From the NCBI GenBank assembly GCA_013215605.1, contig JABSQW010000175.1, positions 1 through 42,118 of the forward strand: 42,118 nucleotides of DNA, in the 5' to 3' direction. Positions 1 through 7,551 of this stretch are shown piece after piece. How positions within the stretch are numbered: the first letter of the stretch is position 1; every line of letters starts with the position of its first letter. The stretch is from Myxococcales bacterium. GTDB taxonomy: Bacteria > Myxococcota_A > UBA9160 > SMWR01. Under the pieces are notes generated by a model. The model saw only the letters and a program-made list of their open reading frames with translations, had not been told where the DNA came from and did no database searches. Both the position numbers and the translations under genes were made by a program.

Positions 1-2
1 CG

Positions 3-128
3 GAGCTCGACGTGTCACAGATCGGGATCGCGGTCGCGCTCGCGATGGTTCTGGCGCTTGGCGCGACGCTGCTGCCGAGTCGGCAGGGCGCGCGCATCGA
101 TCCCGTCGAGGCGTTGCGGTATGAGTAG
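3..128 (+). CDS. LolC/LolE-type lipoprotein-releasing permease, C-terminal end only
   Basis: The window opens inside this gene; only the last 41 codons are visible. They show one hydrophobic segment (IAVALAMVLALGATLLP) followed by a short basic and acidic tail with PVEALRYE, the typical end of FtsX-fold permeases such as LolC, LolE and MacB, whose last helix is followed by a P-x-E-A-L-R motif. The stop codon overlaps the start of lolD, so the two are translationally coupled, which is the usual lolCD arrangement. The protein would be the inner-membrane subunit that extracts mature lipoproteins for transfer to LolA. LolC and LolE cannot be told apart from this fragment; many deltaproteobacteria have a single hybrid permease. 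Confidence 0.8.
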   Translation, partial: ELDVSQIGIAVALAMVLALGATLLPSRQGARIDPVEALRYE

Positions 129-831
129 CGAACTCCTGCGCACGACGAAGCTTCGCAAGTCGTTCCCTACCGGCGAGGGAACGATCGAGGTCCTCTGCGA
201 CGTCGACCTCGTTCTCCGCGAGGGAGAGCGGCTCGCAATCGTCGGTCGCTCCGGGGTCGGCAAGTCGACCCTCCTTCACATTCTGGGAACCCTCGACCAC
301 CCGACCCAGGGTCGGGTGACCTTCCGCGGTGAAGATCTGTTCGCGAAATCGCCGTCGGAGCTCGCTGCCTTCCGGAATGAAAGTCTCGGGTTCATCTTCC
401 AGTCCCACCACCTGCTTCCGGAGTTCAACGCCCTCGAGAACGTGATGATGCCGGGACTCATCCAGGGAAAGTCCTTCGACGAGATGGCCGAACGAGCGGA
501 GCGTTTCCTCACCGAGGTGGGTCTCGAACACCGCCTGACACACCCGGTGGGGAAGCTCTCGGGTGGCGAGCGCCAGCGCGTTGCGGTGGGCCGCGCCCTC
601 GTGCTCGAGCCGGAGGTGGTTCTCGCCGACGAGCCCACCGGAAACCTCGACCCGAAGACGGGTGACCAGGTGCTCGACCTGCTGATGGAGATGAACCGAA
701 CCCACCGCACTGCGCTCGTCGTGGTCACCCACAGTCCATCGCTCGCCCGCCGCCTCGGACGTCAGGCCGTGCTCACCGACGGCTATCTCGCCGAGCCCAA
801 GGCCCACGAGTTTCTCGGCAGCGACGAGTAG
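121..831 (+). CDS. lolD: LolD, ATPase of the lipoprotein release complex
   Basis: A 236-residue ABC ATPase, the normal length for LolD. Visible motifs are Walker A GRSGVGKST (42-50), the Q-loop glutamine at 94, signature LSGGERQ (146-152), Walker B VVLADE ending in catalytic Glu171, and the switch His204 in VVTHS. The ATG at 121 lies within the last codons of the upstream permease gene (stop TAG at 126-128), so I start here rather than at an in-frame ATG at 58, which would overlap the permease by 71 bases. The protein powers release of outer-membrane lipoproteins from the inner membrane to LolA. MacB-type or FtsE ATPases are close relatives, but the FtsX-type neighbour and the length favour LolD. 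Confidence 0.9.
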   Translation: MSSELLRTTKLRKSFPTGEGTIEVLCDVDLVLREGERLAIVGRSGVGKSTLLHILGTLDHPTQGRVTFRGEDLFAKSPSELAAFRNESLGFIFQSHHLLPEFNALENVMMPGLIQGKSFDEMAERAERFLTEVGLEHRLTHPVGKLSGGERQRVAVGRALVLEPEVVLADEPTGNLDPKTGDQVLDLLMEMNRTHRTALVVVTHSPSLARRLGRQAVLTDGYLAEPKAHEFLGSDE

Positions 832-919
832 CCCCGAAACGCCCGATCCGGATGCGGCGGGATCCCCTCGGATTCTTCGTAACTATTTGATTTTTAACGT
901 GAAACTCACCGACTGGGGG

Positions 920-948
920 TTGTCACCTTCACTCGCGCCGCCTAGACT
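920..948 (+). promoter_or_regulatory. sigma-70-like promoter for the bamA-lpxK run
   Basis: TTGTCA at 920-925 (5 of 6 to TTGACA) is followed after exactly 17 bases by TAGACT at 943-948 (4 of 6 to TATAAT). It lies in the only sizeable gap before bamA, and the gap's 5' part (about 880-905) is AT-rich relative to the surroundings. A transcript from about 955 would rule out the TTG at 887 as the start of bamA. Predicted from sequence alone. Confidence 0.5.
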
Positions 949-1072
949 CCTGCGCTTCGGGGTGGGGGCCGTCAGCCGAATGAGGCATCGGAACGCAACC
1001 GTTCGCGGTGCGCACAGCCACGAATCGAGTCCCGAGGTCTCACCGCCCGTCCGAGCGGGCCGGAGGGATCCG

Positions 1073-4000
1073 TTGCGCGCGCGCCGTTGCGACCTCCGCA
1101 GGCGCGGGTCCGAGCGAGCCAGGGCTCGCGCGGTCCGCGCGTGGCTGGCCGTCGGGTTCGCGGGATCGGTGCTCACCGCAGCGGTACTGCCCGTCGCCGT
1201 GGCGGCGCAGGGGCTGTCCGACCGGGTCCCGGTGGTCGCCGTGCTGCCTTTTCGAGTCCACAGCTCGAAGCCCATCGACTTCCTCGGCGCGTCCCTCGCC
1301 AATCTCGTGCGCTCGCGCCTCGAGGAGGGCGGCGACGTCCGCATCGCCGATCCCGCGCGAGTCGCCGAGGGGATCGCCGAACGCGGCGACGAGCTGACCT
1401 CGGACGAAGCCCTGCGCGACCTGGCAGCCGACGTCGGCGCGGAGTTCGTGGTGGCCGGCAGCGTGACCGAGCTCGCGGGCCGCTACAGCCTCGACATGCG
1501 GCTGACGCCCGCCGCCGTGGGCCAGCCGAGTCACACGCGCGTGCTGACGGCGGAGCGAGACGACGAGCTGCTCGACCTCGTGAACGAGCTGGCCGACCGG
1601 ATCCGCGACACGGTGCTCGGATCGGCGCTCGCCAGCGTGGTGCGTATCGACTTCGAGGGCATCGAGGGGATCGAGGAGCGCTTCGGCGACCAGCTGAAGA
1701 CGAAGGTCGACGAGATCTACGACCCCGCCGCCCTGCGCGACGACCTCGCCGTGCTGCGCGCGGATCCCCTCATCGCGACCGCGAATGCCGAGACCGAGCG
1801 CGGACCCGCGGGTGTCGTCGTCCGTTTCCGGCTCACACCGGGCGAGTCCATCGTCGCCGTGCCCACGGTTCCAACCGGAGAGAGGGTCGTCACGGAGGTG
1901 GTGATCCGCGGCAACCGCCGCATCGAGAGCGACGCGATCCGCGTGCGCATCGGCACGCGTCCCGGCGGGCCCTACAGCGCGGAGCAGATCTCGAGCGACG
2001 TCCGCGCCATTCACGCACTCGGGTTCTTCCGAAACGTCACGGTGTACGCGGACCACCGTCCCCTCGGAAGCGTCGTGATCTTCGAAGTCGAGGAGAACCC
2101 CGTCGTCCGCGAGATCTCGATCGCCGGAAACGAAAACATCGATGGCGACAACATCCGCGACATCCTGACCCTCACCACCGGATCCACGCTCGACTATCCG
2201 TTGCTCTTCGAGAACCGGGCCCGTATCGCAGCGCTTTATCGCGCCGAGGGTTACTACCTCGCAAAGGTCGGATACGAGGTCGAGCCTCTGTCCGAAGCCG
2301 CTGTGGGGATCCACTTCGAGGTGGAGGAGGGCAAGAAGCTCAAACTGCGCACGATCGAGTTCACTGGCAACGAGTTCCTCTCCGACGCCGATCTGCGCGA
2401 CGGCTTCGCGACGAAGACGTGGAAATTCTGGTCGTACGCGACGTCGTGGTTCGACCGCTCCGGGACGTACTCCGAGCCGCTCTTCGTTCAGGACCTCCAG
2501 AAGGTCGAGAAGCGCTACACCGACGCCGGGTTCTTGCGGCTCTCGATCAGTGAACCGAAAGTGATCCCGAGCGAGGACGGTCTCGAACTGGAGGTCGCCG
2601 TCGTGGAGGGTCCGCGATTCAAGGTCGGTGAGCTCGGCGTGTCGGGAGACCAGACCGTCGACATCGACGCGCTCAAGCAGAAGCTCGAGCTGTCCGGAGA
2701 CGAGTACTTCAATCGAAGCCACCTGACCCTGGACGTCGACACGCTCACGAACCACTACACCGACCGCGGCTTCTACTTCGCATCCGTGACTCCGCTGACG
2801 CAGATCGCCGAGCCGTCCGACAAGGTCGACGTGGTGTTCCAGGTGCGGAAGGGGCCGCTCTACTTCATCCGCCAGATCGACATCTCCGGGAACACCGTGA
2901 CCGTGGATCCCGTGATCCGCCGCGAGATTCCGGTCGTCGAGGGGCAGCTGTACTCGCGCCGCGAGCTCCTGCTGTCGCAGTTTCGCGTCGATCGCCTCGG
3001 CTATTTCGAAGAGGTCGATTTCCGACCGGAAGCCACCGAGGAGCCCGAACAGCTCGACCTCAAGGTGTCGGTGGTCGAGCGTCCGACCGGGTCGTTCAGC
3101 TTTGGCGCCGGCTTTTCGTCCCAGGACGGCTTCGTAGTCACGGGGTCGCTGTCGCAGTCGAACCTCTTCGGTCGCGGCTACGGGGCGAACATTTCGGCCG
3201 ACGTCGGCGGACGAACCCAGCGCTTCTTCATCAGTCTGTCCGACCCGGCGTTCCTCGGCTCGACGTACAGCGTTGGGGTCACCGCGTTTCGCACGAGCCT
3301 GCGCTTCGAGGATTTCGACCAGGACCAGCTGGGCGGCGAACTGGTCGTGGGCCACTCGCTCAGTCGTGACAACCGGACGCGCGGAGCGATCCGCTATGGG
3401 ATCAACGTCCGCCAGATCCAGGACGACCGCCAGTTCCAGGCAGCCGCGGTGATCCTCCGGGAGGTTCTGGCGGAGAACGTCACGAGCAGCACGGTCGGTA
3501 TCAACTTCAACCGCGACACGCGCAACGACCGTTTCGCGCCCTCGGAGGGGTATCAGCTCGCGGGCAACATCGAGTACGCGGGGCTCGGCTTCACGACGAG
3601 CTTTCTCCGGGTGGAGGCCCGCGGGGCCTGGTACCTCGGTGCCCCCCGCTGGCTCCTCCCGAACTCGAGCTTCGTCGTGGGCGCCCGGATGGGGTATGCG
3701 CTGCCGTTCAATACGGTCGCCGACTTCGATCTGCCGCCCGTCGACTCCAGCCTCTGCGACGATATCGACAACTGCAGCCCCCTGGACGAGATCGACACCG
3801 ACATCAAGCTGCCGCTCTCGGAGCGCTACTTCCTTGGCGGACTCGGCTCGTTCCAGCTGCGCGGCTTCAAGGCGCGCTCCGTAGGACCGCGCCGGGCGAT
3901 CCTCAGGAAACAGGGAGACGCGGAGCTCTACATTCCGGCCGGCAGCAACCTGGTAGATCTGGGCTCAGGTACCCCCGAAGTCGTGTGCAGCCTTCCCGGG

Positions 4001-4342
4001 GGCTGCAACGACATCGACGACAAGAAGATCTCGGATTTCGAGAATCTCGACGCCACAGACGTGATTGGCGGCAACAAGTTCGTCTCGTCGAGCATCGAGT
4101 ATCGGTTCCCGATCTCGGAGACCATCGGTCTCCAGGGGGTCGTGTTCCTCGACATGGGCAACTCCTTCGCCGAGGGCGAAAACCTGTTCGACATTCCCGA
4201 GTGGCGCTACGGTACGGGGGGTGGGGTGTTGTGGTTCTCCCCCTTTGGTCCCCTGGCCATGGTGTTGGGGTGGCCACTCAACCCCCTTGGGATCGAGACT
4301 TCTCCTGTATTCGAGTTTTCCGTGGGCGGCGGCGGGTTCTGA
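1073..4342 (+). CDS. bamA: BamA, outer-membrane protein assembly factor with an extra N-terminal domain
   Basis: Outer-membrane beta-barrel insertase. I favour the TTG at 1073 because GGAGGG (1062-1067) lies 5 bases upstream and a basic stretch plus a hydrophobic signal peptide ending near AVAA follows. ATG 980 is the alternative, but it would put more than 50 residues before the signal. From 1073 the protein is 1089 residues, longer than the roughly 800 of E. coli BamA. Order: signal peptide; an alpha/beta domain resembling the TolB N-terminal/FlgO/CsgG-like fold (about 52-184, starting VPVVAVLPF); a diverged POTRA-like segment (about 190-265); five clear POTRA domains (about 272-669, with repeated IxGN motifs); then a C-terminal barrel (about 670-1089). 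The barrel has the conserved loop-6 motif as LRGF (929-932), flanked by Asp/Cys-rich inserts, and ends in phenylalanine, as barrel substrates do. It heads a run with skp and the lipid A genes. Confidence 0.93.
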   Translation: MRARRCDLRRRGSERARARAVRAWLAVGFAGSVLTAAVLPVAVAAQGLSDRVPVVAVLPFRVHSSKPIDFLGASLANLVRSRLEEGGDVRIADPARVAEGIAERGDELTSDEALRDLAADVGAEFVVAGSVTELAGRYSLDMRLTPAAVGQPSHTRVLTAERDDELLDLVNELADRIRDTVLGSALASVVRIDFEGIEGIEERFGDQLKTKVDEIYDPAALRDDLAVLRADPLIATANAETERGPAGVVVRFRLTPGESIVAVPTVPTGERVVTEVVIRGNRRIESDAIRVRIGTRPGGPYSAEQISSDVRAIHALGFFRNVTVYADHRPLGSVVIFEVEENPVVREISIAGNENIDGDNIRDILTLTTGSTLDYPLLFENRARIAALYRAEGYYLAKVGYEVEPLSEAAVGIHFEVEEGKKLKLRTIEFTGNEFLSDADLRDGFATKTWKFWSYATSWFDRSGTYSEPLFVQDLQKVEKRYTDAGFLRLSISEPKVIPSEDGLELEVAVVEGPRFKVGELGVSGDQTVDIDALKQKLELSGDEYFNRSHLTLDVDTLTNHYTDRGFYFASVTPLTQIAEPSDKVDVVFQVRKGPLYFIRQIDISGNTVTVDPVIRREIPVVEGQLYSRRELLLSQFRVDRLGYFEEVDFRPEATEEPEQLDLKVSVVERPTGSFSFGAGFSSQDGFVVTGSLSQSNLFGRGYGANISADVGGRTQRFFISLSDPAFLGSTYSVGVTAFRTSLRFEDFDQDQLGGELVVGHSLSRDNRTRGAIRYGINVRQIQDDRQFQAAAVILREVLAENVTSSTVGINFNRDTRNDRFAPSEGYQLAGNIEYAGLGFTTSFLRVEARGAWYLGAPRWLLPNSSFVVGARMGYALPFNTVADFDLPPVDSSLCDDIDNCSPLDEIDTDIKLPLSERYFLGGLGSFQLRGFKARSVGPRRAILRKQGDAELYIPAGSNLVDLGSGTPEVVCSLPGGCNDIDDKKISDFENLDATDVIGGNKFVSSSIEYRFPISETIGLQGVVFLDMGNSFAEGENLFDIPEWRYGTGGGVLWFSPFGPLAMVLGWPLNPLGIETSPVFEFSVGGGGF

Positions 4343-4409
4343 CGCCATCGTGTACCAGACGAATGCTCCCCCCCCGAATGGGACCAGGGCGGGCTGTGAG
4401 GTGAACGCA

Positions 4410-4931
4410 ATGTACGTACACAAAGCCTTGTTACTGATCTCGCTGGCCGCCCTCGTGGTGTTCGGCACCGCCGCACAGGACGAGGCCCTCAAGATCGGGG
4501 TTGTCGACGTCGACCAGGCGATCAGCTCCACCGAGGAGGGCAAGGCCGCACGCGAGGAATTCCAGCGCAAGCAACGCGCAGCCGAAGCGAAGCTTCAGCC
4601 GATGCTCGAGCGCTACAAGGCGCTCGAAGAGGATCTCGCCGCCAAGAAGTTCGTCCTGTCCGAGGAGGCCCTCTACCAGAAGCAGCTCGACCTCGCGGAG
4701 ATGAGGAATCAGGTCCAGAACCGGATGAAGGAGCTCGAGGGGCAGATGCAGGTCGACCAGAAGCGTCTCGAGGGTCCGCTGGTCGCGAAGCTCGGGGAGA
4801 TCGTCGACGACGTCGGCAAGTCGCAGGGCTATACGATGATCCTGCGCCGCGGCACGCCTGGGGTGTTGTACACGCGCGAAGCGCTGGATATCACCGACCT
4901 CATCATCGAGAGATACAACCAGAAGGGCTGA
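4410..4931 (+). CDS. skp: Skp/OmpH-family periplasmic chaperone
   Basis: A 173-residue protein beginning with a signal peptide (about 1-23, hydrophobic ALLLISLAALVVFG, cleavage near TAAQD). Next comes the beta-strand IGVVDVDQAISS typical of OmpH, then a long charged helical hairpin (about 45-130, rich in Glu, Lys, Gln) and a short C-terminal return to the body domain (ILRRGTPGVLYT). This is the jellyfish-like fold of Skp, a trimer that holds unfolded outer-membrane proteins in the periplasm and delivers them to BamA. The start is supported by a GAGGTGA sequence about 6 bases upstream. It follows bamA by 66 bases and precedes lpxA by 7. Confidence 0.9.
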   Translation: MYVHKALLLISLAALVVFGTAAQDEALKIGVVDVDQAISSTEEGKAAREEFQRKQRAAEAKLQPMLERYKALEEDLAAKKFVLSEEALYQKQLDLAEMRNQVQNRMKELEGQMQVDQKRLEGPLVAKLGEIVDDVGKSQGYTMILRRGTPGVLYTREALDITDLIIERYNQKG

Positions 4932-4938
4932 ACCGGGC

Positions 4939-5715
4939 GTGACGCCCATCCATCCTACCGCCGTCGTCGATCCCGGTGCCAAGCTGGCCGACGACGTCAC
5001 GATCGGACCCTACGCGGTGATCGGCGGCGACGTCGAGCTCCGGGCGGGGGTGTCAGTGGCCGCGCACTGCGTCGTCTCGGGCCCGACGCTCGTCGGCGAA
5101 GGGACGCGCATCTTCCCGTCGTGTGTGATCGGCACGGAGCCGCAGATCATCGGCTCCGACGGCGGGACGACGCGCCTCGAGATCGGCCGCGACAACGTCA
5201 TCCGCGAGTTCGCCGTGATCCACGTCGGCAGCGAGCGCGGCGGCGACTGCACGCGTATTGGCGACGGGAACTTCATCCTCAACAACGTGCACGTGGCTCA
5301 CGACTGCCAGATCGGCTCGCACTGCGTCCTCGCGAGCTTCTCTGCACTTGCGGGACATGTGAACCTGCAGGACCACGTCGTCTTCGGTGCGATGACGGGC
5401 GTCCACCAGTTCGTGCGAATCGGCGAGTCGGTCTTCACGGGCGCGAATTCGATGATCAGCAAGGATGCACCTCCGTTCACGAAGGTGGTCGGTGATCGGG
5501 CGCGCTTTGCCGGCTTGAATACCATTGGGCTCGAACGCCGCGGTTTTCCGCACGATGTCGTCGCGGCCCTCAAGCACGCCTACCACGTCCTCTTCCAGTC
5601 CAAGCTGCTGTTGGCCGTGGCGCTCGCTCGGGTGGAGGACGAGTCCGGCCACGTCCCCGAAGTCGCGCGGGTCCTCGAGTTCCTGCGCGAAGCCGGGCGC
5701 GGATTCATCCGATAG
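4939..5715 (+). CDS. lpxA: LpxA, UDP-GlcNAc (or GlcNAc3N) acyltransferase
   Basis: First step of lipid A synthesis: transfer of a hydroxyacyl chain from ACP to the 3-position of UDP-GlcNAc. The 258-residue protein (GTG start) has hexapeptide repeats building a left-handed beta-helix, and the catalytic His is His121 in HVAHDC (E. coli His125). The C-terminal helical part has GLERRGF and ends GRGFIR, as in E. coli LpxA. Two departures are visible. The normally conserved IHRGT strand reads IHVGSERGG. The residue aligned by eye with E. coli Gly173, the acyl-chain ruler, is Ala169, which may mean a shorter chain (inference). lpxD and fabZ are missing upstream; lpxI follows after 1 base. Confidence 0.9.
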   Translation: MTPIHPTAVVDPGAKLADDVTIGPYAVIGGDVELRAGVSVAAHCVVSGPTLVGEGTRIFPSCVIGTEPQIIGSDGGTTRLEIGRDNVIREFAVIHVGSERGGDCTRIGDGNFILNNVHVAHDCQIGSHCVLASFSALAGHVNLQDHVVFGAMTGVHQFVRIGESVFTGANSMISKDAPPFTKVVGDRARFAGLNTIGLERRGFPHDVVAALKHAYHVLFQSKLLLAVALARVEDESGHVPEVARVLEFLREAGRGFIR

Positions 5716-5716
5716 C

Positions 5717-6574
5717 GTGCACTCCACCGGCGAAATCCTCGGACTGATCGCCGGTGCTGGGCGACTTCCCCTCGACATTGCGCGCGCGGCCTCCGCGCGC
5801 GGCTACGGAGTTGCGGCAATCGCCTTTCGTGACGCCACCGAGCCCGCGATCGTCGAGGCCGCTCGCTCGGTGACCTGGCTCGAGCCCGGTGAGGTGCTGG
5901 CCGCGCTCACGTTCCTCGAGTCGTCGGGGGCGCGTCGCGCTGTGATGGCCGGAAAGGTGCCAAAGAGCATCCTGTATGCCGACGCAGCGGCCGGGCTCGA
6001 CGCGATGGCCACATCGGAGCTCGCCGCACTCCCCGACCGCCGGGACGACGTCATCCTCGCGCGCGTCGCCGACGTCCTCGCGAGCCGGGGCATCGAGCTG
6101 CTCCCTCAGCTCGAGCTCGTTCCCGAGCTCGTGGCCGGAACAGGCCCGCTCGGTGCGACGGCGCCCAGCGCCGCCCAGCGCGACGACTTCGCCTTCGGCT
6201 GGCCCGTAGCGAAGACACTCGCCGATCTCGACGTCGGACAGACCGTGCTGGTGAAGGACCGTGCGGTGCTCGCTGTCGAGGCCATCGAGGGCACCGACGC
6301 GGCGATTCGTCGCGGGGGTGCCATCGCGTCGGGAGCGGTCGTGGTGAAGGTGGCGAAACCCCGCCAGGACCCTCGCTTCGATGTTCCAGCCATCGGCCCG
6401 GAAACGGTGCGCGTCATGTGCGAAGCGCGCGCAGCGGCTCTGGCCTTCGAGGCGGGGCACACGGTCGTGATCGATCGCGAGGCCGCCGTCGCGCTCGCCG
6501 ATGCCCACGGAATCGCGTTGGTCGGGATTGCACCAGACGCCCACGAGTTTCGCGACGCTCGGGTTGTCGCATGA
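5717..6574 (+). CDS. lpxI: LpxI, UDP-2,3-diacylglucosamine pyrophosphatase
   Basis: A 285-residue protein of the DUF1009/LpxI family, which hydrolyses UDP-2,3-diacylglucosamine to lipid X in bacteria lacking LpxH. The N-terminus GLIAGAGRLPLDIA and the C-terminal block with AIRRGG, KPRQDPRFDVPAIGPET and VVIDREA are characteristic, and the length matches the Caulobacter enzyme (about 283 residues). The GTG start lies 1 base after the lpxA stop; the gene ends overlapping the ATG of the oxidoreductase (ATGA). LpxI rather than LpxH is typical of alpha- and deltaproteobacteria and supports the taxonomic inference. Confidence 0.92.
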   Translation: MHSTGEILGLIAGAGRLPLDIARAASARGYGVAAIAFRDATEPAIVEAARSVTWLEPGEVLAALTFLESSGARRAVMAGKVPKSILYADAAAGLDAMATSELAALPDRRDDVILARVADVLASRGIELLPQLELVPELVAGTGPLGATAPSAAQRDDFAFGWPVAKTLADLDVGQTVLVKDRAVLAVEAIEGTDAAIRRGGAIASGAVVVKVAKPRQDPRFDVPAIGPETVRVMCEARAAALAFEAGHTVVIDREAAVALADAHGIALVGIAPDAHEFRDARVVA

Positions 6575-7551
6575 AGCCCGTTCGGATCGCGGTCATCGGT
6601 GTCGGTTACATCGGGTCGCGTCACGCTCGGAAGGTCGCATCCCTCGCCGAGTCCTCGGGCGAGGTCACGCTGGCGGGTGTCGCCGACATCGACTTCCGCC
6701 GCGCGAGCCAGCAGGCGCTGCGCCTCAGGACGCTGGCTGCTTCCGACGGGCGCGATCTCCACTCGCTCGCTGATGCTGCGATCGTCGCGGTTCCCACCGT
6801 CGCGCACTTCGACGTCGTGCGCGAGGCCCTCGAGCGCGGGCTCGACGTGCTGGTGGAGAAGCCCATGGCGGCGTCGATTCGGGAGGGCGAGGAGCTCATC
6901 TCGGTTGCGCGAAGCGGCGGTCGGCTGCTTCAGGTGGGGCACATCGAGCACTTCAACGCGGTCATGCCCGCGATCCGGGAGCACATCGACCACCCGCGCT
7001 TCATCGAGGCCCACCGGTTGGGCCCATTCACGGAGCGCGCGGCGGACGTGGATGTCGTACGCGACCTGATGATCCACGACATCGACATCATCCAACAGCT
7101 GCTCGGCGAGGCGCCGCGGCGCGTCGAGGCCGTTGGCGTGCCGGTCGTGACGGACAAGGTCGACGTCGCGCACGCGCGTCTCGAGTTTCCAGGGGGATGC
7201 GTTGCCAGTCTCACCGCGAGTCGCGTTTCGCCGACGCCCACGCGGAAGCTCCGCGTATACCAGCGCGACGCTTTCTTCGCGATCGATTTCCTCGAGCAGT
7301 CAGCTTCGCTGTACCGACCGGCCGAGGGAGAGATCGAGGTCGACGCCGAGGAGAATGCCACGAGTTCCGGCATCGGCGTCGAGGAGCTCAAGATCGATCC
7401 CGAGGACGCGATGGAAACGCAGCTGCGCGCCTTCGTCCGCGCCGTGCGCACGCGCAAACAGACGTCGGCCTCCGGGGCAGACGGGCTCGGAGCGCTGCGC
7501 ACCGCGCTGCGCGTCTTCGAAGCCATGTCCTTCGCCCACGAGGAGCCGTGA
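6571..7551 (+). CDS. Gfo/Idh/MocA oxidoreductase of the lipid A cluster (GnnA-like)
   Basis: A 326-residue NAD(P)-dependent oxidoreductase. It has an N-terminal Rossmann motif IGVGYIGSRH (about 9-18), the EKP signature (96-98) that holds the catalytic lysine of this family, and a HDID motif (169-172). Relatives in this position include GnnA, which oxidises the 3-hydroxyl of UDP-GlcNAc so that an aminotransferase, GnnB, can make UDP-GlcNAc3N for an amide-linked lipid A. That function is plausible here from context, but no GnnB gene is visible, so the substrate is not proven. It overlaps lpxI (ATGA) and lpxB (GTGA), so translation is coupled across all three. Confidence 0.8.
   Translation: MKPVRIAVIGVGYIGSRHARKVASLAESSGEVTLAGVADIDFRRASQQALRLRTLAASDGRDLHSLADAAIVAVPTVAHFDVVREALERGLDVLVEKPMAASIREGEELISVARSGGRLLQVGHIEHFNAVMPAIREHIDHPRFIEAHRLGPFTERAADVDVVRDLMIHDIDIIQQLLGEAPRRVEAVGVPVVTDKVDVAHARLEFPGGCVASLTASRVSPTPTRKLRVYQRDAFFAIDFLEQSASLYRPAEGEIEVDAEENATSSGIGVEELKIDPEDAMETQLRAFVRAVRTRKQTSASGADGLGALRTALRVFEAMSFAHEEP

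Noticed and set aside
58-120. ATG at 58 as the start of lolD
   Set aside because: It would overlap the permease gene by 71 bases and adds residues unlike LolD; ATG 121 starts at the family N-terminus and overlaps the stop by a few bases.
837-886. Terminator after lolD
   Set aside because: Only a 4-base GGAT/ATCC symmetry is present, with no T-run; too weak to report.
887-1072. TTG at 887 as the start of bamA
   Set aside because: It would lie upstream of the TTGTCA/TAGACT promoter-like pair and place about 85 residues before the signal peptide. The TTG at 1073 with GGAGGG is better.
1040-3355. Open frame of about 770 codons on the minus strand opposite bamA
   Set aside because: Same cause: antisense to a clearly coding gene with POTRA and barrel motifs; its translation is low-complexity and matches no family.
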